Shown here in pieces: positions 1-7,869 of a stretch of DNA of 64,000 nucleotides. Numbering within the stretch: position 1 is the stretch's first letter; each line of letters begins with the position of its first letter. Below the pieces are notes generated by a model. The model saw only the letters and a list, made by a program, of their open reading frames with translations, did no database searches and was not told the origin of the DNA. A program made the position numbers and the translations under genes. Origin of the DNA: Bacteroidota bacterium (GTDB lineage Bacteria; Bacteroidota; Bacteroidia; Bacteroidales; Dysgonomonadaceae). The stretch is taken from positions 186,001 to 250,000 of the forward strand of contig JAEZGN010000021.1 of the NCBI GenBank assembly GCA_023437305.1, given 5' to 3'.

Positions 1-208
1 CGTTATAAGTAAAAGTTATAAAGCGGTCTACATGACACTCAGGAAATAAACCTCTCTCTTTTAAACAATGGTAGAATTCATCTTTAATGTCCATTCTCGT
101 TTGATTTACGCCTTTCTGTTCCCTTCGAAAGACTTGATACGTATATATAGAAGCGTGGGAATCAGCCGTACTATCATATTCAGAGGTATCGCCAAACACC
201 CATCGCAT
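1..208 (-). CDS. hypothetical protein, partial (runs off left edge)
   Basis: An open frame on the minus strand begins at ATG 208-206 and is still open at the window edge (69 codons; the same frame is open upstream to a stop near 244). A stop-free run of about 80 codons in DNA this AT-rich is unlikely by chance, which is the only real support. The visible protein is mixed charged and aromatic with no signal peptide, membrane segment or motif I recognise. An overlapping 42-codon frame starts at ATG 234 on the same strand, so the reading is not certain. It could be the N-terminus of a real gene or a remnant of a decayed one. No function is assigned. Confidence 0.35.
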   Translation of the reverse strand, partial: MRWVFGDTSEYDSTADSHASIYTYQVFRREQKGVNQTRMDIKDEFYHCLKERGLFPECHVDRFITFTYN

Positions 209-796
209 AGATAGACAACTAACCCCACGCTCATATATAATTCATACTAAAAAACGTATAAACCAAATGAACGTGAGAGCCAATTGCTACTATCCCTATG
301 CGATTAAAATTTGGCGATTTTCCGAATATGGGATAATACCTTAACACTTCTCGTTTAAACCCTATATAACTCCAATACAATCCTCTGACATATTAGAATT
401 AACACAAATTTAGACGAAAAGCACGACCCTTCAAAATATTTCAAATCAATAGTTTCGATAAAAAACAGAATTAGTTTCATTATCATAACAATATTCACTA
501 ATGAACAAATAATTGGCTATACGTTCTTCTGATAATCTTTTACGTTGTCTGCAACTCCACAGAAAGCTCCACCTTCAAGTTGAAAATGTACCCTCCCTTA
601 TTTAAACAATTATTTTGATATATTGAAAGAATTTCTGTAGGCAGAAGTAATTGTCAATGTTATAATACCCTTGCAATAAGCAACAAGGTCTTTATTAAAC
701 CCACTTACAGTGTTAATGTTCATAAAAATGGTTGTGTTAACGTTCTTACAATCTCCTTGTTAATTTTATATATAAAAGCTTATTTCTTAGAACAAA
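209..796. other. 588-bp region without a convincing gene, possibly decayed coding DNA
   Basis: No long frame is present. On the minus strand several short stop-free segments follow each other in shifted frames: 446-574 (43 codons), 355-480 (41 codons from ATG 480) and 231-392 (53 codons), leading into the partial frame at 1-208. This staggered pattern may be an eroded gene but is not proof. A short direct repeat GTGTTAAYGTTC occurs at 710-721 and 734-745, period 24 bp. The stretch lies directly downstream of a tRNA unit, a common site for integration scars, but no integrase or att-like repeat was found. Confidence 0.4.
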
Positions 797-826
797 AAAA
801 GCAACTACATTTCTGTAATTGCTTTT
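797..826 (-). terminator. Rho-independent terminator of the tRNA-Tyr/tRNA-Gly unit
   Basis: Read on the minus strand, AAAAGCAA pairs with TTGCTTTT, and an inner TACA/TGTA stem closes around a 4-base loop. The T-rich arm continues into a run of seven T. It lies 10 bases beyond the 3' end of tRNA-Gly, so it ends the leftward tRNA transcript. Confidence 0.75.
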
Positions 827-836
827 CTGTTATCAG

Positions 837-909
837 AGCGGAAGACGGGGCTCAAACCCGCGACCCTCAGCTTGGAAGGCTAATGCTCTATCAACTGAGC
901 TACTTCCGC
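837..909 (-). tRNA. tRNA-Gly (anticodon TCC)
   Basis: On the minus strand GCGGAAG pairs with CTTCCGC, with a discriminator T. The D-arm (AGCTCAGTTGATAGAGC) and the T-arm (GGGTTTGAGCC) are normal, and the anticodon loop CTTCCAA gives TCC, reading GGA/GGN glycine codons. It has 73 bases and no encoded CCA. It follows tRNA-Tyr by 25 bases and shares its promoter and terminator. Confidence 0.95.
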
Positions 910-934
910 AATGTATAATTTGCATCTCAAAAAG

Positions 935-1017
935 TGGGCAGTGAAGGATTCGAACCTCCGAAGACGTAAGTCAGCTGAGTTACAGTCAGCCCCAGTTGGC
1001 CGCTTTGGTAACTGCCC
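935..1017 (-). tRNA. tRNA-Tyr (anticodon GTA)
   Basis: On the minus strand the acceptor GGGCAGT pairs with ACTGCCC, with discriminator A. The anticodon loop CTGTAAC gives GTA. The long variable arm typical of class II tRNAs (Tyr, Leu, Ser) is present and accounts for the 83-base length. The T-arm is GGTTCGAATCC and CCA is not encoded. It is the first gene of a two-tRNA transcript with tRNA-Gly. Confidence 0.95.
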
Positions 1018-1034
1018 TTTTTGCTTTGCGGATA

Positions 1035-1065
1035 CAAAGGTAATACTTTTATTTATTCCTCCAAA
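1035..1065 (-). promoter_or_regulatory. Bacteroidota-type promoter for the tRNA-Tyr/tRNA-Gly unit
   Basis: On the minus strand a -33 TTTG (1065-1062) is followed after 19 bases by a -7 box TACCTTTG (1042-1035), matching the TTTG-N19-TAnnTTTG consensus of Bacteroidota sigma-ABfr. The -7 box ends 18 bases before tRNA-Tyr. The -33 element lies within the last codons of ribH. The same -7 sequence recurs before tRNA-Val. Confidence 0.8.
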
Positions 1066-1550
1066 TTTCTACGGTAAAAATCTATCATTTTTATCGCAGT
1101 TATTGCGCATTCATCCCCTTTGTTACCGTGCTTGCCTCCGGCACGGTCTATAGCCTGCTGCATGTCGTCGGTAGTTAAAAGTCCGAATATGAACGGGATA
1201 TCGTAGCGAATATTCATATCCGCAATCCCTTGTGTTACGCCACTGCATACATAGTCAAAATGTGGAGTATCTCCTCTTACTACGCATCCGATAACGATAA
1301 CGGCATCCACCGGCTTATTTTCGGCCAGATGTTTTGCACCAAAAACAAGCTCAAAACTTCCCGGAACAAAGTCGATCAAGATATTTTCTTCTTTCACCCC
1401 ATGCTTCTTCAATGTGCTATACGCTCCGTCGAGCAAAGGCTTTGTTATATTCTCGTTCCATTCCGATACCACGATACCGACTGTCATTTCTTCTCCATTG
1501 GGCACTGTAGCCGGATCGTACGATGATAAATTATGGTATGCTGTTGCCAT
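1053..1550 (-). CDS. ribH: 6,7-dimethyl-8-ribityllumazine synthase
   Basis: This enzyme catalyses the penultimate step of riboflavin synthesis, condensing 5-amino-6-ribitylamino-uracil with 3,4-dihydroxy-2-butanone 4-phosphate. The 165-residue length is normal for the family. The active-site segment VRGDTPHFDYV carries the conserved catalytic His at about residue 97, the PGSFEL phosphate/substrate segment lies near residues 63-68, and a GNKGDECA motif sits near the C-terminus. It probably assembles as a cytoplasmic 60-mer or pentamer, as in the family. It stands alone rather than in a rib operon; ribD lies about 9 kb to the right in the opposite orientation. A well-formed promoter lies at 1574-1605, and the end of the gene overlaps the tRNA promoter. 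Confidence 0.97.
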   Translation of the reverse strand: MATAYHNLSSYDPATVPNGEEMTVGIVVSEWNENITKPLLDGAYSTLKKHGVKEENILIDFVPGSFELVFGAKHLAENKPVDAVIVIGCVVRGDTPHFDYVCSGVTQGIADMNIRYDIPFIFGLLTTDDMQQAIDRAGGKHGNKGDECAITAIKMIDFYRRNLEE

Positions 1551-1573
1551 TTTTTATATATTTTGTTAGGCTG

Positions 1574-1605
1574 CAAAGATACCGATTGTAAACAAATATC
1601 CAAAA
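1574..1605 (-). promoter_or_regulatory. promoter of ribH
   Basis: On the minus strand TTTTG (1605-1601), a 19-base spacer and TATCTTTG (1581-1574) match the Bacteroidota -33/-7 pattern. The -7 box lies 23 bases upstream of the ribH ATG, leaving a short leader with no riboswitch-like structure, so FMN-riboswitch control is not indicated. Confidence 0.75.
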
Positions 1606-1750
1606 CTCAAAAAAGCTTTATCGATCAAAAGCTTTATCTAAAAACTTTAAACAACTTCTTTAATTCTTAATTTTTATCAATTAGCGAAGTAGATTGCAAA
1701 GATTTAACTAATTTCGCACACTATATAATAAGGTATTACAAATCATTGCA

Positions 1751-2185
1751 ATGAAAGTAAAAATCATAAATAAATCGCAACATCCCCTTCCCGAGTATGC
1801 CACCCCTTATTCAGCAGGAGTAGACCTCAGGGCTAATATAGAAAATCCGATTACACTAAAACCCCTCGAAAGAACGATGGTTCCTACAGGCCTCTATCTG
1901 GAGCTACCACAGGGCTACGAAGCGCAAATACGTCCTCGCAGCGGATTGGCTGCCAAACACGGGTTGACAGTGCTCAACTCTCCGGGAACAATAGATGCCG
2001 ACTATCGGGGCGAAATCCGTGTTATCTTAGTCAACTTATCTAACGACAACTTTGTTATAAACAATGGCGAACGAATTTGCCAGATGGTTATAGCCCAGCA
2101 TGCGCAAGTAGTATGGGAAGAAGTGGACTCGATCAGTGAGACTGAACGTGGCGACGGAGGATTTGGGCACACAGGAAAAAAATAA
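1751..2185 (+). CDS. dut: deoxyuridine 5'-triphosphate nucleotidohydrolase (dUTPase)
   Basis: It hydrolyses dUTP to dUMP and pyrophosphate, keeping uracil out of DNA and supplying dTMP synthesis. At 144 residues it is a standard trimeric dUTPase. The five family motifs are visible: AGVDLRA (22-28), PRSGLAAKHG (62-71), a GTIDADYRGE block with the catalytic Asp (79-88), a GERICQ block (106-111) and the C-terminal glycine-rich arm RGDGGFGHTG (133-142) that closes over the nucleotide. It heads a tight rightward run with the TPR protein, DUF4292 and EnvC-like genes, an order I recall from other Bacteroidales. A TAATTTCG box at 1709-1716 may be its -7 element, but no matching -33 is seen. Confidence 0.97.
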   Translation: MKVKIINKSQHPLPEYATPYSAGVDLRANIENPITLKPLERTMVPTGLYLELPQGYEAQIRPRSGLAAKHGLTVLNSPGTIDADYRGEIRVILVNLSNDNFVINNGERICQMVIAQHAQVVWEEVDSISETERGDGGFGHTGKK

Positions 2186-2205
2186 AAAAAGAACTATATT
2201 CTTAT

Positions 2206-3987
2206 ATGAAAAGAACTATATACAGCGTCCTTCTCTTCTTAATTGTTATCTCAGCACCCTGCGATCTATCTGGACAGAAGAAAACTGTCAAAAACAGTGC
2301 CGTATCTCAAGTTAAAGACTTGCCAATGGCTAAATTGCCGGAAGAAGACAAGCGCAAGTTTGACTACTACTTTCACGAGGCAATGAATGCCAAAGCGACA
2401 AGTAAATTTGACTCGGCATTCGACCTTCTGGGATACTGCTTGGCTATCGACTCTACGAATGCCAATGTATATTACGAATTGGGGAATTATTACAATTCGC
2501 TGGATAATAAAAATAAGGCATTGGATTTTTACCGTAAGGCTACAAGCCTCGACGGAGGCAACTTCTATTACAACATGGCCTATGCAAGCCTTTGCCTCGA
2601 GTTTAAGCAATATAGCGACGCTATAGAACAGTTCGAAAAGCTTCTTGTATCCAATCCCGACAACTCGGATTTATATGTATACCTGTCGGAAGCCTATCGC
2701 ATGGATGGAAACATACACAAGGCGATATCTACCCTCGACAAGCTGGAACAAATAGTAGGACTGAACGAGAAGATCAGCCTGCATAAGTACCAACTGTATA
2801 CAGCGATAAAACAAGAAAGCAAGGCTTTCGCCGAAATTCAAAAGTATATAGACAAATATCCGTACGAAATAAAATATCAGATATTGCTTGCCAACTTATA
2901 CTTGCAAGCGGGGAAAAATAATGAGGCGTACATGGTCTACAGCAAAGCAAAATCCATCGACCCCGAAGATCCTTATCTGATATCGTCACTTGCTGAATAT
3001 TACGAAAGGACAAACAACAAGCCGGCCGCCGAAGAAGAACTGCATACCGCCCTTATGAGCCGCAAGATGGAGATCGACACCAAACTTGCTATCTTGGCTC
3101 AGTATGTAGGCACATTGCAGCAAAACAGACAGGATACGAAGGTCGCCAATCAGCTGTTCGACTCGTTGATGGTACAACACCCGCAAGAGCCGAAGCTGAA
3201 CCTCATGTATGGCAATCTGCTGATGATGCAAAACAAAAAAGAGGAAGCACGATTCCAATATCAGGTATTTGCAGAAGCCAATCCAACCAACCCGGTAGGA
3301 TGGGAACAACTGCTGAGCACAGCATTCCCCGATAGCTTGGACATGACAATCAGAGTTTGCGAGCAAGCCATATCGTACAACCCCGAACAACCTCAATTTT
3401 ACTTCTACTTGGGTATTTCGGAGTATATGAAAGATGATTATGACAATGCGCTAAAAACACTGCAAAAAGGAGTTGTATATGTAGATGAAGAAAATGTATC
3501 ATTACTATCCGATTTCTACGGGCAAATAGGTGACTTATATTACCACCTCAACAAGCTGGACAGCGCATTCCTTACCTACGACAAAGCGTTAGAATACAAT
3601 CCAAACAATATGGGTGTGCTCAACAATTATAGCTATTTCCTTTCCGTAGCCAGAAAAAACTTGGACAAGGCGGAGAGAATGAGTAGCGTTACGGTAAAAG
3701 CAGAACCAACAAACCCGACCTATCTGGATACCTACGGCTGGGTATTGTTTGAGCAAGGAGCTTACACAATGGCAAAAATATATATCGAAAACGCCATAAA
3801 GTATAGCGAAGAAAAAAAGACAGAAATCAGCAGTGAGGTGCTCGAGCATTACGGCGATGTACTATACAAAACCGGAGAGACCGAAAAAGCACTGGAATAC
3901 TGGATAAAGGCAAAAGAAAAAGGTGACAGCAAATCGAAAACGCTGGACAAAAAAATTGAAACAAAAACTTACTTTGTCGAAAAATGA
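2206..3987 (+). CDS. tetratricopeptide-repeat protein, exported
   Basis: It has 593 residues. The N-terminus is a signal peptide (hydrophobic stretch about 5-18, likely cleavage near residue 23); the Cys at about 19 lacks a good lipobox. From about residue 50 to 575 the sequence is a continuous array of TPR-type helix pairs, with repeated A..Y..LG.. and P-N-N-type turns, which usually act as a protein-protein scaffold. No catalytic domain is visible. Its start lies 20 bases after dut, and its TGA overlaps the next ATG (ATGA), so it is co-transcribed and probably translationally coupled to the DUF4292 lipoprotein. The surrounding envelope genes suggest a periplasmic role in outer-membrane or cell-wall assembly; that role is inference. 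Confidence 0.85.
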   Translation: MKRTIYSVLLFLIVISAPCDLSGQKKTVKNSAVSQVKDLPMAKLPEEDKRKFDYYFHEAMNAKATSKFDSAFDLLGYCLAIDSTNANVYYELGNYYNSLDNKNKALDFYRKATSLDGGNFYYNMAYASLCLEFKQYSDAIEQFEKLLVSNPDNSDLYVYLSEAYRMDGNIHKAISTLDKLEQIVGLNEKISLHKYQLYTAIKQESKAFAEIQKYIDKYPYEIKYQILLANLYLQAGKNNEAYMVYSKAKSIDPEDPYLISSLAEYYERTNNKPAAEEELHTALMSRKMEIDTKLAILAQYVGTLQQNRQDTKVANQLFDSLMVQHPQEPKLNLMYGNLLMMQNKKEEARFQYQVFAEANPTNPVGWEQLLSTAFPDSLDMTIRVCEQAISYNPEQPQFYFYLGISEYMKDDYDNALKTLQKGVVYVDEENVSLLSDFYGQIGDLYYHLNKLDSAFLTYDKALEYNPNNMGVLNNYSYFLSVARKNLDKAERMSSVTVKAEPTNPTYLDTYGWVLFEQGAYTMAKIYIENAIKYSEEKKTEISSEVLEHYGDVLYKTGETEKALEYWIKAKEKGDSKSKTLDKKIETKTYFVEK

Positions 3988-4829
3988 AACTATCCAACAG
4001 ATATATACTTATAGTACTTGTCACTCTGGCAATACCTTTTGCAATAAGCAGTTGCGGATCGAAAAAGACACTGACTACAGGAGGCACATTGGCCGAGAAG
4101 AACAACAACGAAGTGATTGCCGACGCCCTGAGATCGGAGCTCGATTATAAAACGTTGACCACAAAGGGCAGCATCGAGTTCAAGTCGGGCAAATCGTCAC
4201 AAAAAGTTCCTGCGGTATTTAAAATAATAAAAGACAGTATACTTCAGGCTTCGGTACGAATACCGTTTATAGGAGGAGAGGCTATGCGCATCAACTTCAC
4301 GCCCGACAGTATCGTTATCATAGACCGCCTAAAGAAACAATACATGGCCGAACGCTACAAAGACTCGAAAGTAGTTGCAGGCTTCGACTTCAATTATTAC
4401 AACCTTCAGGCACTGTTTACCAACAGGTTGTTTATCCCCGGATATAAAGAGGTAGTAAATAAAGACTTCGGCAAGTTTAAAGTTACTTCAACAAACGATA
4501 CGTATCTGATGCAAACAAAAGGCAAAAGCGATTTGTTGTATAACTTCCAAGTTGATGCGTCAGACAGAATTATATCTACCCTTATCAGTCAGGAGAAAAA
4601 GAATGTTTCCATCCAATGGGATTACAGCAACTTTATCAAAGACAACAATCGTGTATACCCCACAAATATGGAAGCGAAGGTTAGCTTTGCAAAGAAACAA
4701 GCCAACATCAATATTTCATACGACAATCTGGATATAGATAAAGACTTTAATGTAGATACATCCATTCCGTCAAAATACAAAAAAGTTGGATTTTCGGATA
4801 TTATAGGAGCTTACATAAAATTGAAATGA
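3984..4829 (+). CDS. DUF4292 family lipoprotein
   Basis: It has 281 residues with a lipoprotein signal ending AISSC (Cys24), so it is predicted to be anchored to a membrane facing the periplasm. The rest is beta-rich with short alternating strands and resembles LolA/LolB-type or outer-membrane-lipoprotein-sorting folds, as is usual for DUF4292; that fold relationship is inference. The start overlaps the preceding TPR gene by 4 bases and its own TGA overlaps the next gene start by 4 bases, so three consecutive genes are translationally coupled. The constant pairing with TPR and EnvC-like genes suggests an envelope-assembly role, perhaps lipoprotein or glycolipid handling. No biochemical function is assigned. 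Confidence 0.85.
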   Translation: MKLSNRYILIVLVTLAIPFAISSCGSKKTLTTGGTLAEKNNNEVIADALRSELDYKTLTTKGSIEFKSGKSSQKVPAVFKIIKDSILQASVRIPFIGGEAMRINFTPDSIVIIDRLKKQYMAERYKDSKVVAGFDFNYYNLQALFTNRLFIPGYKEVVNKDFGKFKVTSTNDTYLMQTKGKSDLLYNFQVDASDRIISTLISQEKKNVSIQWDYSNFIKDNNRVYPTNMEAKVSFAKKQANINISYDNLDIDKDFNVDTSIPSKYKKVGFSDIIGAYIKLK

Positions 4830-6124
4830 GAAAAACACTTCTCTTACTCACACTCGTCGTTAGTATTTCTTCTTTTGCTCAAACAGCCAAAATAAAAGAA
4901 CTGGAGCAGCAAAGGAAAGATGCCCTGCGTGAGATTTCAAACACAGATAAGCTACTGCGTGAAACCAAGAAGACTACAACAAACCTGCTAGACAGAATAA
5001 AACTGATCTCGAACCAAATATTTTCACGCCAAAAAGTATTAAGCCTTCTCGAACAGGAAGTGAGTGGTATATCTGCCGAAGAAATACAGATAGGGAAGGA
5101 AATTGTAATTCTCGAAGCCGAGCTTAAAGCGAAGCAAGCCAATTACGCCAAAGCAATCGATGCCATGCAGCGCAACAGGCAAGGAGAAAACAAATTGCTA
5201 TTTATCCTATCGGGCAAATCACTCACCGAGTCGTACCGAAGAATGCGTTACCTGAGAGAATACTCGGAGTGGAGAAGCCAACAGGCTGACGAGATAAAAG
5301 AAAAGAGCGAAACGCTCAAAGAAAGAAAAGAAGCTTTGAAGAAAGTAAAGACCGAGAAGGTGACACTAATCAACCTTCGGTCTTCGGAACAAGATAAGCT
5401 AAAGAAAGAAGAAACAAATTATCAGCAAGAGGTTAGCGAAGCACAAAGCAAACAAAAAGACCTCCAAAAAATACTGACTCAGAAGCGAAAGCAAGCCGAA
5501 GCCCTCGACAGACAAATAGCCAAACTCATAGCCGAAGAGGTAGCCCGTCAGGAACGTGAAGCCAAACGAATAGCTGAGGAAAAAGCGCGTGCAGAAGCGG
5601 CAAGAAACAATACAACAACCAGTAATAAGAATAAGACTCGGACTAGATCGAGTGAAAGCAGAACTACGACACGTACTCCTGTTGCCACTTCTACACCCGA
5701 AAATATAACATTGTCAAACAACTTTGCGGCAAATAAAGGTAGACTTCCTTACCCTATATCAGGAAACGCAACCATTACCACACGTTTTGGTACACACCAG
5801 CACAGCAAATGGAATGTAACCACTTCGAGCGGAGGTATAGACATCCGATCTCAGGCGGGAGCTGATGCCAAATCTGTATTTAATGGAGAGGTAACCTATG
5901 TAGCCGCAATTCCGGGATACAATACTTGTATCATTGTCCGTCATGGAAACTATTACACCTTCTATGGCAATATACAGAGCATATATGTGAAACAAGGTGA
6001 TACCGTAAAAACCGGTCAGTCGTTGGGTAAAGTATATACCGATCCCGACACGGGCTACTCTCAAATGCACTTCCAACTCTGGCAAGGTACAAACAAGATG
6101 AATCCTGAACCTTGGCTAAGATAA
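4826..6124 (+). CDS. EnvC-like murein hydrolase activator (coiled coil plus degenerate M23 domain)
   Basis: It has 432 residues: a signal peptide (1-19), a long charged coiled coil (about 20-260), a Ser/Thr/Lys-rich linker (about 261-300) and a C-terminal LytM/peptidase-M23 fold (305-432). The M23 zinc site is incomplete. The His of the H-x-x-x-D motif is Ser335 (Asp339 kept), and in the HxH motif the first position is Gln413 while His415 remains. E. coli EnvC has likewise lost its zinc site and acts by activating amidases at the division septum, so I infer an activator rather than a peptidase. It overlaps the upstream gene by 4 bases and the downstream one by 1 base (TAATG). A divergent but active peptidase is possible but unlikely. 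Confidence 0.88.
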   Translation: MRKTLLLLTLVVSISSFAQTAKIKELEQQRKDALREISNTDKLLRETKKTTTNLLDRIKLISNQIFSRQKVLSLLEQEVSGISAEEIQIGKEIVILEAELKAKQANYAKAIDAMQRNRQGENKLLFILSGKSLTESYRRMRYLREYSEWRSQQADEIKEKSETLKERKEALKKVKTEKVTLINLRSSEQDKLKKEETNYQQEVSEAQSKQKDLQKILTQKRKQAEALDRQIAKLIAEEVARQEREAKRIAEEKARAEAARNNTTTSNKNKTRTRSSESRTTTRTPVATSTPENITLSNNFAANKGRLPYPISGNATITTRFGTHQHSKWNVTTSSGGIDIRSQAGADAKSVFNGEVTYVAAIPGYNTCIIVRHGNYYTFYGNIQSIYVKQGDTVKTGQSLGKVYTDPDTGYSQMHFQLWQGTNKMNPEPWLR

Positions 6125-6858
6125 TGGATATGGAGAGAGACAGTTTTATCGAATTACCAACCATCACAGACCATCGGGGCAAGCTTACCTTTGCCGAAAT
6201 TGGGCAGCATATACCGTTCGACATTTCATCTGTTTCGCTGATTACCCAAAAGCAAGACTTAGAAAAGAACGAACAGATTTTGATTGCTTTACAAGGCTCT
6301 TTAGAAATATCCGTTCACGATAGAAGATATACACTCGACAAGCCTCACCAAGCGCTTTATACCCAAGACAAAGGCGAGATAAAAAACATATCCGACAACG
6401 CTGTTGGCTTGATTATATCATCCGATAAGGAAAGTAAAGCTTCCGCTAAAAAGGCTTCTTCGTCAAATAAATATACAGTCTCAGATTGTATGCTAATCGA
6501 TCTGGAAGAAAATAAAGATATAGCAAACTGTATCCCCTTTGCCATAAAGCGTGCTTTCTATATCTATGATATACCCGAAGGAGAAAGAAGAGGGATGCAT
6601 GCTCATAAGCTGTGTCACGAAGTACTGATCGCCATAAATGGCAGTTTCGTAGTAGAGTTGAATGACGGGGTAAATAAAAAAACAGTTACCCTTGATAGCT
6701 CTTCTTACGGGCTTCATATTCCTCCCGGTATATGGGCGGTAGAGACAGAATATTCGCCGAATGCAAGATGCATGGCATTAGCATCCGACAAGTATGACCC
6801 GATGAATTATATTCATTCTTATTCAGATTTCATCAAATACCGTCAGGATGGAAATTAA
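6124..6858 (+). CDS. FdtA/QdtA-type (WxcM-like) dTDP-sugar ketoisomerase, tandem cupin
   Basis: I place the start at ATG 6124, which overlaps the preceding stop as TAATG; an upstream TTG at 6112 is in frame but unnecessary. The 244-residue protein contains two copies of the FdtA cupin fold. Residues 1-100 start like FdtA (DHRGKLTFAE, then IPFDI) but lack the catalytic His pair. Residues 120-244 have the intact core, IPFAIKRAFYIYDIP followed by RGMHAHK with His159 and His161, which in FdtA/QdtA catalyse 3,4-ketoisomerisation of dTDP-4-keto-6-deoxyglucose. The product would feed synthesis of dTDP-3-amino sugars for surface glycans. The next gene, an acyltransferase, overlaps it by 11 bases, as expected for such a pathway. 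Confidence 0.85.
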   Translation: MDMERDSFIELPTITDHRGKLTFAEIGQHIPFDISSVSLITQKQDLEKNEQILIALQGSLEISVHDRRYTLDKPHQALYTQDKGEIKNISDNAVGLIISSDKESKASAKKASSSNKYTVSDCMLIDLEENKDIANCIPFAIKRAFYIYDIPEGERRGMHAHKLCHEVLIAINGSFVVELNDGVNKKTVTLDSSSYGLHIPPGIWAVETEYSPNARCMALASDKYDPMNYIHSYSDFIKYRQDGN

Positions 6859-7783
6859 AATATACACGCCCGACTTCAAGCTCGAATGGGATAATTTTGT
6901 TCGCAATTCGAAAAACGGCACATTTCTTTTATATCGGGATTTTATAGAATATCACGGCAATCGCTTTAGAGACTATTCTTTACTATTCTTCGAAAAAGGA
7001 AAACTGATAGCCCTTCTGCCCGGACATCTCGAAAACAAAGTGTTTTATTCTCACAAGGGGTTGACATACGGCGGTATGATAATGAGTAAGGACACAAAAG
7101 CAAAAAATATATTATCTGCATTTGAGTACCTTACCGTCACATTTCGCAGGCAAGGGATAAAGAAGATTGTTTACAAAGCTATTCCTCATATCTATCATCA
7201 GCAACCCGCAGAAGAAGACCTGTATGCCCTCTTTCGCAACAAAGCGGAGCTTACAGAACGAAATATATCATCGTCGATACTCATCTCCGAAAAAATAAAA
7301 TATTCGGAACTACGAAAACGAGGGATAAAAAAAGCCGAAAAGAGTGATCTGAAAGTAAAGAAATCTGACAACTGGGAAGGTTTTTGGAAAATCTTGGAAC
7401 ACAATCTGCAAACACGATACAACAAACAGCCGGTGCATTCTTTGGAAGAAATTCTTTTATTGAAAAAGAAGTTCCCGAAAAATATACATCTCTTTACGGT
7501 AAAAAATGAGGATAAAGATATAGTTGCAGGCTGCCTTATTTTCGAAACCAAAACAGTTGCACATATCCAATACATTGCAGCATCGGACGAAGGAAAGAAG
7601 AAGGGAGCTACAGATTTGCTGGTAGATCACATAATCAGTGAAGCATATCCCGACAAGAAATATTTCGACTATGGCGTTTCCACAGAAGACAGTGGGCTGT
7701 ATCTCAACGAAGGACTGATAGAGCAAAAAGAAGGCTTCGGAGCGAGAGCCACAGTATATGATATTTATACGATCAATCTCTAA
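6848..7783 (+). CDS. GNAT/FemAB-fold acyltransferase
   Basis: It has 311 residues and no signal peptide. It shows the double-GNAT layout of FemAB-like Acetyltransf_6 proteins: an N-terminal half with SKNGTFLLYRDFIEYH and a GLTYGGMI segment, and a C-terminal half with a VAGCLIFE strand and the HIQYIAASDEGKKKGATDLL acyl-donor region. In Bacteroidota such proteins often sit beside WxcM/FdtA isomerases and are thought to acylate sugar-linked amines, which fits the 11-base overlap with that gene here. A peptidoglycan amino-acid transferase role (true FemAB) is the main alternative. The transferred group and acceptor cannot be told from sequence. Confidence 0.75.
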   Translation: MEIKIYTPDFKLEWDNFVRNSKNGTFLLYRDFIEYHGNRFRDYSLLFFEKGKLIALLPGHLENKVFYSHKGLTYGGMIMSKDTKAKNILSAFEYLTVTFRRQGIKKIVYKAIPHIYHQQPAEEDLYALFRNKAELTERNISSSILISEKIKYSELRKRGIKKAEKSDLKVKKSDNWEGFWKILEHNLQTRYNKQPVHSLEEILLLKKKFPKNIHLFTVKNEDKDIVAGCLIFETKTVAHIQYIAASDEGKKKGATDLLVDHIISEAYPDKKYFDYGVSTEDSGLYLNEGLIEQKEGFGARATVYDIYTINL

Positions 7784-7869
7784 AAATCAAAATCATAATT
7801 AGCGATATATTTACGCTTCCTGATATATCTACAAGTCCTTTATAATATAGAAAAAGAATATTTACATAG

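Noticed and set aside
1558..1750. possible FMN riboswitch near ribH
   Set aside because: The ribH leader is only about 20 bases long and has no conserved stem pattern.
6112..6123. TTG start for the FdtA-like gene inside the EnvC gene
   Set aside because: ATG 6124 couples directly to the EnvC stop (TAATG) and the conserved FdtA opening begins soon after.
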